Shown in pieces: positions 45,964 through 53,577 of a stretch of DNA of 64,000 bases (positions are counted from its first letter, which is position 1; each line of letters begins with the position of its first letter). The position numbers and the translations under genes were made by a program. The DNA lies in the NCBI RefSeq assembly GCF_015550425.1, contig NZ_JADNAT010000015.1, positions 29,290-93,289 on the forward strand. The letters are read 5' to 3'. The DNA comes from Clostridium sp. 1001275B_160808_H3. GTDB taxonomy: Bacteria; Bacillota; Clostridia; Clostridiales; Clostridiaceae. A model generated the notes under the pieces. That model saw nothing but the letters and a program-made list of their open reading frames with translations, was not told where the DNA came from and did not search any database.

Positions 45964-46544
45964 TGTGGTATTATGTTAAAACATTAGAACACCCTGTAAA
46001 CTTAAAATCAACAGACTTAAAAATGGCTAAGGTTCTTATAACTCAATATGGTGGCCCAGATGGAGAACTTAGTGCTGCTCTTAGATATTTAAATCAAAGA
46101 TATTCAATGCCTACAAATAAATCTAAAGCACTATTAACTGACATAGGAACAGAAGAGATGGCTCACGTAGAAATAATAGCTACAATGGCTCATCAAATTA
46201 TGGAAAATGCATCAATAGAGCAAATTAAAGCTGCTGGCATGGATGGTCATTATGCTGATCATGGAAAAGCTACTTTCTACACTGATGCTACTGGAAATCC
46301 TTGGACTGCTACTTATATCCAAGCTAAAGGTGATGTAATTGCAGATTTGCATGAAAATATGGCAGCTGAACAAAAAGCTAGAGCAACTTATGAATGGTTA
46401 ATGAACTTGACAGATGATGCTGAAATAAAAAAAATATTAGGATTCCTAAGAGAAAGAGAAGTTGTACACTATCAAAGATTTGGTGAAGCTTTAATGGATG
46501 TACAAGATAATACTAATCTTACAGACTTTTGTAAAGAAAAATAG
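45963..46544 (+). CDS. cotJC: Spore coat protein CotJC, manganese-catalase-like
   Basis: 193 residues from ATG 45963 (MWYYVKTLEHPV). A four-helix ferritin-like domain similar to manganese catalase: the Glu/His ligands are suggested by GTEEMAHVEII and the later REREVVHYQRF. In Bacillus the CotJC homologue is a spore coat protein and may detoxify peroxide. AAAGGAGG in the end of cotJB serves as ribosome site, and the overlap TAATG selects this start over a longer in-frame one 36 bases upstream. The operon closes with a terminator. Confidence 0.94.
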   Translation: MWYYVKTLEHPVNLKSTDLKMAKVLITQYGGPDGELSAALRYLNQRYSMPTNKSKALLTDIGTEEMAHVEIIATMAHQIMENASIEQIKAAGMDGHYADHGKATFYTDATGNPWTATYIQAKGDVIADLHENMAAEQKARATYEWLMNLTDDAEIKKILGFLREREVVHYQRFGEALMDVQDNTNLTDFCKEK

Positions 46545-46549
46545 TATCA

Positions 46550-46571
46550 GGACTACCTTAAAAGGTAGTCC
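46550..46571 (+). terminator. Terminator of the cotJ operon
   Basis: Stem GGACTACC / GGTAGTCC with a TTAAAA loop, then CTTATTTTT; five bases past the cotJC stop and convergent with aspS. Confidence 0.85.
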
Positions 46572-46594
46572 CTTATTTTTAACTCATTTATTAA

Positions 46595-47881
46595 TTAAGG
46601 TATTATGCGAGTTCTATCCCTAGGAATAAGCGATGCCTCTCTAACATTTTCTAAATTTAATAATTGAGATGTAATTCTTTCTAATCCTATTGCTAATCCT
46701 CCATGCTTTGGCATTCCATATTTAAATATATCTGTATAGCTTTCATAATTTTTTGGATTTAATCCTTTGCTTTTTATACTTTTCATCAACATATTATAGT
46801 CATTAATTCTCTGTCCGCCTGTTGTTATTTCAACACCTTTAAAAAGTAAATCAAAACTTCTAGTTCCATTTTCTTCAAAAGGCATTGTATACATCGGTCT
46901 CTTACTCCTTGGATAATTTGTTAAAAAGATAAAGTCACATCCATACTTTTCTTGTGCATATTTACATATTAGTTTTTCTCCTTCTGGGTCTAAATCTCCA
47001 TTTAAATCTTTCTTAGCATATACATTTTTTAATATTTCTATTGCCTCATTAAGTTCAATCCTCGGTATACTATCTCCTATTTTAGGCAAATTAACACTTA
47101 ATATTTCTAAATATTTTCTTCCTTTTTCTTCTATAGTCTTTAATATAAACTTTATTAATTCTTCCTCTAAGTTCATTATTTCAAACTCATCATCAATAAA
47201 TCCCATTTCCAAATCCATACTTATATATTCATTCAAATGTCTACTTGTATTATGCTGCTCAGCTCTATATACATGAGCAACTTCAAAAACCCTTTCAAAT
47301 CCAGCTCCTACCATCATTTGCTTATAAAACTGAGGACTTTGCGCAAGATAAGCAGTTTTTTCAAAATACTCTAATTTAAACACTTCTGTTCCACCTTCTG
47401 CTCCTTCAGCAACTATTTTAGGTGTAAATATTTCTGTAAATCCTCTATTTATTAAAAATTCTCTGAAGCTTTGAACCATTATATTTTGTATTTTAAATAT
47501 AGAATTAACTTTTTCATGTCTTATACTAATTGCTCTATTGTTTAATATAGTGTCTAAATTTAGATCTAACTCTTTTTTGTTTATTTCTATTGGAAGTTCC
47601 TGTGCTTCACTTATTATTTGAAATTTTTCAACTAATATTTCAAATGGATTTAGCGAATTATTACTATCTTTAGCTATTCCAATGATTGATACTACAGATT
47701 CAAGTTTTAATGAGTTTAAATCAATTTTATTATTTTCTATAACACATTGTACCAATCCAGATCTATCTCTTATTATCAAAAAAGTTATTGATTTTAACTT
47801 TCTTATTCTATATAACCATCCTTCTATTTTAATTTCTTTTTCTATAAAATTAGGAATATCATTAATTAATACTCTTTTCAT
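46595..47881 (-). CDS. aspS: Aspartyl-tRNA synthetase, archaeal-type (possibly non-discriminating)
   Basis: 428-residue class IIb synthetase. It has the N-terminal OB fold, class motif 2 with AHVYRAEQHNTSRHLNEY and motif 3 with GLAIGLERI, and lacks the large GAD insertion of the 590-residue bacterial AspRS, so it is the archaeal-type AspRS2. Such enzymes often charge both tRNA-Asp and tRNA-Asn, the latter then amidated by GatCAB. AsnRS is a close relative; the motif pattern and the Asp codon in the T-box favour AspRS. GatCAB genes are not adjacent. AAAGGA precedes ATG 47881. Confidence 0.85.
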   Translation of the reverse strand: MKRVLINDIPNFIEKEIKIEGWLYRIRKLKSITFLIIRDRSGLVQCVIENNKIDLNSLKLESVVSIIGIAKDSNNSLNPFEILVEKFQIISEAQELPIEINKKELDLNLDTILNNRAISIRHEKVNSIFKIQNIMVQSFREFLINRGFTEIFTPKIVAEGAEGGTEVFKLEYFEKTAYLAQSPQFYKQMMVGAGFERVFEVAHVYRAEQHNTSRHLNEYISMDLEMGFIDDEFEIMNLEEELIKFILKTIEEKGRKYLEILSVNLPKIGDSIPRIELNEAIEILKNVYAKKDLNGDLDPEGEKLICKYAQEKYGCDFIFLTNYPRSKRPMYTMPFEENGTRSFDLLFKGVEITTGGQRINDYNMLMKSIKSKGLNPKNYESYTDIFKYGMPKHGGLAIGLERITSQLLNLENVREASLIPRDRTRIIP

Positions 47882-47961
47882 ATCTACTTTCCTTTCACTA
47901 TTTTATAATTATTTTTATAGTTTAAACCTATTAATCTTAATTAGTTATTGATAAAAAAATA

Positions 47962-48330
47962 GCCCCTTGAACAAAGTATGCTCAAGGGGCGATAAAACTT
48001 CGCGGTGCCACCCTTTTTTAACTTTATAAATATAAAATTAACTTTAACTTTAAGAAGTACATTTAAAGCGGGCCCACCTTAAATAAAAAAAGCCTCCACT
48101 CCATATAGGAGCGAAGGCTATGTTCACGGTACCATCCTAATTTAACTTAATTAAATAATTAAAAAGTTATCTCTATCTATTAACGCTAGAACACGTCTTA
48201 CTCTACTTAATTTCAAGTAAGCATCTCAAAGATGTCTTTCGATATCAATTTCTCATGAAGCTCTCACCATCCTTCACTCGCTGAAGATACTCTTTAAATA
48301 TCTACTCTTCTTTTCATCGATTTTTTCTTT
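47962..48330 (-). promoter_or_regulatory. T-box riboswitch (Asp) with one specifier stem and two expression platforms
   Basis: Minus strand. Stem I has a specifier bulge GAAA-GAC-A (codon GAC, Asp, at 48236-48234) flanked by stem halves GATAT/ATATC and AAAGA/TCTTT, aligned position by position with the Trp T-box at 37387. Platform 1: T-box AGGATGGTACCGTGAA (48138-48123) and a 12-bp terminator (48119-48091) with seven T. Platform 2: GGGTGGCACCGCG (48013-48001) and a 9-bp terminator GCCCCTTGA / TCAAGGGGC (47990-47962) with seven T. Only 70 bases separate them, including one hairpin (about 48083-48060), so there is no second Stem I. Confidence 0.93.
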
Positions 48331-48436
48331 TAATTTATATTATTCCCTTAATGAGTAAATGTCAATATAAATTACAAAAACTATTAAGAATATATTCAAA
48401 TCCTTTTACTAATAATAAAATTGGAGGTGATACATC

Positions 48437-48610
48437 ATGACTTCAAAAGAATTATTATATATTGAAGATGCCTTAGGACATGTACAATTCATGCAAACAA
48501 AGTGCCAAGAAACTGCATCAAAAATTCAAGATGCAGAGTTAAAAAATCTAGTAACTCAACTAGAAGCTAAGCATAAAGAATTGTTTGGAAAATTATATTC
48601 ATTATTATAA
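48437..48610 (+). CDS. Small CotF-like spore coat protein
   Basis: 57 residues, MTSKELLYIEDALGHVQFMQ, then a helical Gln/Glu-rich remainder ending KLYSLL. It matches the N-terminal helical pair of the coat-F ferritin-like fold, as found in many clostridial two-gene coat units. GGAGGTG precedes ATG 48437. It lies 15 bases before the next coat gene on the same strand, so they are an operon; the two products probably combine into one complete four-helix unit. Confidence 0.8.
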   Translation: MTSKELLYIEDALGHVQFMQTKCQETASKIQDAELKNLVTQLEAKHKELFGKLYSLL

Positions 48611-48625
48611 AAGGAGGGTTGTAGC

Positions 48626-48871
48626 ATGGATGATAAAAATTTAATGGAAAATATTTTATTACTCACAAAAGGTGCTGCTGATTTATATTTACATGGAACA
48701 ATTGAATCTTCAACTGAAAATGTATATCAAACCTTTGATGATTTATTATGTGAAACATTAAAAATACAACATGAAATTTATAAAAAAATGGAAGCTAAAG
48801 GCTGGTATCAAACAGAACAAGTAGATGCTCAAAAAATTCAACAAACAAAACAAAAATATACTATGCAATAA
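48626..48871 (+). CDS. CotF-family spore coat protein
   Basis: 81 residues with the coat-F pattern LLLTKGAADLYLHGTIESST, then FDDLLCETLKIQHEIYKKME and GWYQ. Mother-cell spore coat component, downstream partner of the 57-residue CotF-like gene. AAAGGAGGG precedes ATG 48626. A hairpin terminator follows at 48878-48911. Part of a sporulation cluster with cotJABC, separated by the aspS gene on the opposite strand. Confidence 0.88.
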   Translation: MDDKNLMENILLLTKGAADLYLHGTIESSTENVYQTFDDLLCETLKIQHEIYKKMEAKGWYQTEQVDAQKIQQTKQKYTMQ

Positions 48872-48877
48872 CATATT

Positions 48878-48911
48878 AAGAGAGATGATAAGTAAAATTA
48901 ACGTCTCTCTT
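48878..48911 (+). terminator. Terminator of the CotF-like pair
   Basis: AAGAGAGA / TCTCTCTT stem with an 18-base loop, then TTATCTTAG. Moderate stability. Confidence 0.6.
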
Positions 48912-49238
48912 TATCTTAGATAGTATTATCAATTAAATTAAATAACCTACTATTTTTATACTCTAATTATTAATTTTATAATAAACTTCTGTAACTAATC
49001 ATCTACTATTTTCTTTCAAAACTCATAAATCTGCTTCATTGGAATTAAAGAATCCACTATCCCCTTATGCTAACAATTCCTATTCTTTACCTAATAATTT
49101 TATTTCACACTTCCCTATTAGAAAATTAAAAAGTTAAATAATATATTGACATGGAATCTTGGTGATTATAATGAAAAACTGATTCCCTCTTCGATACAAT
49201 CAAAGCTTCAGCTGGCATAATAGGCTGTTTATTATTAC
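48912..49238. other. Gap between the coat pair and GH95
   Basis: 327 bases, AT-rich, convergent region. No gene is seen. I find no strong terminator for the GH95 transcript here, only a weak CAGC/GCTG hairpin (about 49209-49227). The 30 bases next to GH95 look like a decayed continuation of the coding sequence (see findings). Confidence 0.4.
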
Positions 49239-52200
49239 TCAATTACTACCACTATTTTCACTTGATTTCAATTCACTAATAGCTTTAAGTATTGCATCTA
49301 CTATATCTGGAGATGTTGTTAAAGGTTTTTCTTCTAAATCTAAAGATGCGTAATTTAATGCTTTGGTCGCTGATTTAATTTCTTCAATATTTGAATTATC
49401 ATTGTTCATTATATTTACCGCATTAACATATGCTTCTTTAAATAATATCCATGTTTCTTCTGTATAATCTTTTTCTACCTTATCTTTATTATTTTCAATA
49501 CTTGTCTGCAAGTCATTTTTATCTAGTGGAGAGTTTGCTTCAGGTGAAAGGACCTTAAAATAATCCAGATTTACTTGATATTTACCAGAACGCTCTTTAG
49601 AAGTTAGCTTAATAGTATGCTCACCATTTTTTAAGTTTTTAAATGATGCAAGTAGTGATTGTCCTTCATCATTTCCTTCTAAAGAATAGTTAGCTTTTTC
49701 TCCACCATCAATAGAAATATCAAAACTAGCAAAATTAGTATGCTTGTGAACATAGACATCTATTCCAGTTCCATTAAATGTGTACTCAATACTACTGCCT
49801 ATTGTCCCAGCTCCAAGCCCTGTTTCAGTCTTAGTAACACCATGATGTTTAGTTGGTTCTCCTGCCCATGTTGACCAAGTACCTGTCCATATAAACTGAG
49901 AATTTTTTGTCCACCCATTGTTGTTTACAGCATCTTCTACAATAGTTTCACTTATTGATGTTGGTATAGCAATTTTAACGTCGATTGAATTTTTTATTTC
50001 TTCATTTTCTTTAGATATAGCAGTAACCTTAACTACTCCATTCTTTGAATTTATAGTTAACAATCCATTTTCATCAATAGTCGCAAGATTAGTTGCATTT
50101 CCTAAACTATCCGTAACCTTCCATGATACTTCTTTATTAGATGCATCTATAGGCGTAACATTAGCCAACATTTGTAATCTGCTATTAGCTTTGCTTAATG
50201 TTTTTATACCTGAATCCGAGAATATATCAATCCCCGTTACAGTTGTTGCTAAATTATCTATAACTTTAAATGCATCTAGTTCTACTTTAGCCCTACTTGC
50301 ATTAGGATTTTTTGTTGCAGTTGCCCTAAGCTTAATTGTATGCTTTCCCTTTTTTAAATCATTAATAGTATATATAACCTTTTTTCTTTCTGTAGATGGG
50401 CTATAAGTATCTACTTCGCCTTTGCTAGCACCGTCTATAAACACTTCATATTTACCTCTATCTGCGTTAGTTACTACAAGCACTTCTATTCCTGTGCCTA
50501 CAAAAGTTAATTCGGCTGTTTCATTTCCAATTGGATTCTCTAAAAACTTTACTGTACCTGCATAATTAGCTGATTCAGACCAGTTTCCCCAATTCCCTAC
50601 ATAAGTTATACGAGGGTCTTGATCATCAATATATCCTGCCATGTTTCTTAAATCTTTAACACCTACTTCATCTGATAGCTTAGTTTCAATTCCATCAATA
50701 ACTGCTGAAATACTATATTTGAATGTTCCTAAAATGTCCTTAGCATTTTCATCTGTTAAAAATGTATCTTCTATATTATTACCAACTAGTACTAAATCTC
50801 CCTTATCTATTTGACGATACACATTATAAGTTACATTTTCTCCTTCTACATCATTCCATTCTAGATCAATAACTTCATCACTTATTCTATAAGCACTTAA
50901 TTTAGTTGGTGCATCTAATTTTGAAGTTGGAATATTAGTTATTATATAAGTTTCACCTTTAACTGTATCAAAAGATATTTTTTCATTTTCTAAAGCTCTA
51001 TAATTAATCAAATTTCCTTTAGAATCTTTAACAATTGATAATCCTATATTTTCATATTTTCCAATAAATTCTCCACCATTATTTGAAGTTATAGAAAACT
51101 TAGTAGCTTGGTTATCTTTCCATTCCATACCAACTTCAAAATTTCCTCTAGCAACCAATCCAGACACAGAACCATCTACCCATTTATCAGGCATAGCAGC
51201 CATAAAATTGACATATCCCATATTACTTTGCATAAGCATTTCAGCTACTCCTGAAGTCATACCAAAGTTTCCATCAATTTGGAATGGTGCATGGGTGTCC
51301 CAAAGATTTGTAAGAATACCACGCTTAAATAATGTACGAATTAAACTGTATGCACGATTTCCATCTCCTACCCTTGCCCATGTATTAATTCTTTGTCCCA
51401 TTGCCCAACCGGTACTTTGATCGCCACGATCATTTAGTGATACAATAGCTGCTTGAAGTAACTCCGGAGTTTCTACAGAAATTAAATCCCCTGGGAATAA
51501 ACCTAAAAGATGAGACATATGTCTATGTCCTTTTTGCCCCATACTTCCTAATGTTGTTTCTTCATACCATTCTTTTATTTGACCACTATCACCAATTTCA
51601 ATAGGACCCTTTAAATTTCTTTGTATATCTTCCCATTTTTCAATCTTCTCTGGATCTTCATCTACTAACTTAGCCGCTGTTATAACATCTTCGTACATTT
51701 GCCAAATTAAAGATTGTTCATAAGTATTCCCATTAGTTCTTGGTCCATGTTCTGGAGAATATGCTGGTGAACAAACTAATTTACCTGTTTCTGGATCTTC
51801 GATTAACATTTGCTCATATAAAATAGCCTCTTCCTTTAACATTGGATAAATTTTAGTTTTCATAAATTCTACATCGCCAGTGTACTCATAGTATTCCCAA
51901 ACATTTTGTAAAATCCAAGGTACTGCTGCTGGAGACCAACCCCAGTCAAAGCTCCAACCTGGCGCGGTCCATCCAAATGGCGTATTTTGTGTATGAGCCA
52001 TAAATCCATTTTCTTTATTTTCATCAGTACTCTTTATATTTGCATAAATTTCTGCTGTAACACGACCTGGTTCTCTTAATGATTCTATATAATCAATTAA
52101 TGGCAAAGCTGTTTCCGCCATATTTGTTGAGTATGATGGCCAATAGTTCATTTGAAGATTAACATTCATATGATAATCTGAATGCCATGGAGAGTTGTTT

Positions 52201-53489
52201 CCCCCTGCCCATATTCCTTGTAAATTAGATGGTAATGATCCATCACGTGAGGAAGCTATTGATAAATATCTTCCGTATTGGAATAACATAACCTCAAGAT
52301 CTCTTTGTTCAGTTTCTGGTGCAGTGCCATCATTATATTTCTTCAATAATTTATCAGTAGTCATACTTGATGGTGTTTGACCTAAATCTAAATCTACTCT
52401 TGAAAATATACCTTGATAATCTGATAAGTGCGACTCTATAAGAGCATCATATCCCTTTTTGCTTGCCTCTACAATATTTTTATTAACTCTAGCCTCTAGA
52501 TCTTCATCAGATTCTCCTGTTCTATATTTAGGATAGTCATTTTTATAATCTGTTCCTATTGAAGTTATTATAATAACTTCATCAGCATCTTTTACATTTA
52601 CCTTTCCATCTGCTAAATCAGTAATTGTACCACCACTATTTATCACTTTAGTCTGAGAGCTAAACTTCATTTGATTATCATCTAACTCACCAGAAATAGT
52701 GATTAATCCATCTTTTGCAGTTTTATCAAATGTCCTACTATATCCATTATTTGTATTAGGCCCTCCACCTCTAGTATTATCTGGCTCTACTCTAACATCT
52801 AAAGATAATTTTCCTTTTTCACTAGCAGAGAGCTTTGTAACCATAACGTTATCAGGATAACTCATAAAATATTCCCTTCTGTAGTTAACATTATTATAAT
52901 CATAATTAACGCTTGAAATTGCAGTATATAAATCTAAATCTCTCACATAATTTTTTACATTGTCAGCTTTTATATTATCTTTAAAATCTAAATACATGTT
53001 TCCGTAACTTAAAAAATAACCATATCCTTTTGTTCCTGCGTCGTCACTAACGCCTGTTAATTTATTGCATAAACTATTAGCTGTAGCTATATCCCCTCTA
53101 GCAAATGCATCTTGAATGGCCTTCATTATTGGAACATCTACCCCATTAACTTTAACGGTTGCATTAGATTCTATGTTTCCCCCATTATATTTAGGTCTAC
53201 TTTCACTTGGTCCACCTGACCAAAGTGTTTTTTCATTTAATTGTACTCTTTCATACTCTACTCCACCAAATATACTTGCCCCCATATGTCCATTTCCTAT
53301 AGGTAATGACCATTTCTCCCAACCATTATAGCTATCCTCTGCTGGAGCATCATACCATAACCTCAACTTATTATTATTTGTAACTTTGCTGTCATTTACT
53401 TTATTGTCTAATGCAAATATAGTTCTACCAGTAGATAATAGCATTGATAAGGTTAGTATTGCTGATATTATCCTTTTTTTCCTTTTCAT
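49239..53489 (-). CDS. Secreted GH95 alpha-L-fucosidase with accessory domains, lacking a cell-wall anchor
   Basis: 1416 residues. Signal peptide (1-27), then a GH95 domain (about 40-790) that cleaves terminal alpha-1,2-fucose from mucin or milk glycans. Catalytic landmarks match the Bifidobacterium AfcA enzyme: NVNLQMNYW (Asn pair, about 446), SPEHGP (acid Glu, about 578) and FQIDGNFG (Asp, about 738). Then a fibronectin-III-like domain, a beta-sandwich carbohydrate-binding-like domain, a Big2-like Ig domain, a second beta-sandwich and a FIVAR-like helical module. It ends SELKSSENSGSN without LPxTG. AAGGAGG precedes ATG 53489, downstream of the GH101 gene. Confidence 0.93.
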   Translation of the reverse strand: MKRKKRIISAILTLSMLLSTGRTIFALDNKVNDSKVTNNNKLRLWYDAPAEDSYNGWEKWSLPIGNGHMGASIFGGVEYERVQLNEKTLWSGGPSESRPKYNGGNIESNATVKVNGVDVPIMKAIQDAFARGDIATANSLCNKLTGVSDDAGTKGYGYFLSYGNMYLDFKDNIKADNVKNYVRDLDLYTAISSVNYDYNNVNYRREYFMSYPDNVMVTKLSASEKGKLSLDVRVEPDNTRGGGPNTNNGYSRTFDKTAKDGLITISGELDDNQMKFSSQTKVINSGGTITDLADGKVNVKDADEVIIITSIGTDYKNDYPKYRTGESDEDLEARVNKNIVEASKKGYDALIESHLSDYQGIFSRVDLDLGQTPSSMTTDKLLKKYNDGTAPETEQRDLEVMLFQYGRYLSIASSRDGSLPSNLQGIWAGGNNSPWHSDYHMNVNLQMNYWPSYSTNMAETALPLIDYIESLREPGRVTAEIYANIKSTDENKENGFMAHTQNTPFGWTAPGWSFDWGWSPAAVPWILQNVWEYYEYTGDVEFMKTKIYPMLKEEAILYEQMLIEDPETGKLVCSPAYSPEHGPRTNGNTYEQSLIWQMYEDVITAAKLVDEDPEKIEKWEDIQRNLKGPIEIGDSGQIKEWYEETTLGSMGQKGHRHMSHLLGLFPGDLISVETPELLQAAIVSLNDRGDQSTGWAMGQRINTWARVGDGNRAYSLIRTLFKRGILTNLWDTHAPFQIDGNFGMTSGVAEMLMQSNMGYVNFMAAMPDKWVDGSVSGLVARGNFEVGMEWKDNQATKFSITSNNGGEFIGKYENIGLSIVKDSKGNLINYRALENEKISFDTVKGETYIITNIPTSKLDAPTKLSAYRISDEVIDLEWNDVEGENVTYNVYRQIDKGDLVLVGNNIEDTFLTDENAKDILGTFKYSISAVIDGIETKLSDEVGVKDLRNMAGYIDDQDPRITYVGNWGNWSESANYAGTVKFLENPIGNETAELTFVGTGIEVLVVTNADRGKYEVFIDGASKGEVDTYSPSTERKKVIYTINDLKKGKHTIKLRATATKNPNASRAKVELDAFKVIDNLATTVTGIDIFSDSGIKTLSKANSRLQMLANVTPIDASNKEVSWKVTDSLGNATNLATIDENGLLTINSKNGVVKVTAISKENEEIKNSIDVKIAIPTSISETIVEDAVNNNGWTKNSQFIWTGTWSTWAGEPTKHHGVTKTETGLGAGTIGSSIEYTFNGTGIDVYVHKHTNFASFDISIDGGEKANYSLEGNDEGQSLLASFKNLKNGEHTIKLTSKERSGKYQVNLDYFKVLSPEANSPLDKNDLQTSIENNKDKVEKDYTEETWILFKEAYVNAVNIMNNDNSNIEEIKSATKALNYASLDLEEKPLTTSPDIVDAILKAISELKSSENSGSN

Positions 53490-53508
53490 TTTTATCCTCC
53501 TTAAAATT

Positions 53509-53554
53509 AAAGACGTCCTGAACTATATTTTTGCTTATATTTCAAGACGTCTTT
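53509..53554 (-). terminator. Hairpin between GH101 and GH95
   Basis: AAGACGTCTTGAA / TTCAGGACGTCTT, 13 bp with one G-U pair on the minus strand, loop about 18 bases. It lies between the GH101 stop and the GH95 ribosome site, and its U-tract is weak (TTTAATTTT). Confidence 0.6.
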
Positions 53555-53577
53555 ATACTTAATAAATTACTTTTATA

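Noticed and set aside
49146..49172. TTGACA and TATAAT on the plus strand near the GH95 3' end
   Set aside because: The spacer is only 15 bases and the start would read antisense into GH95 with no gene; probably chance in AT-rich DNA.
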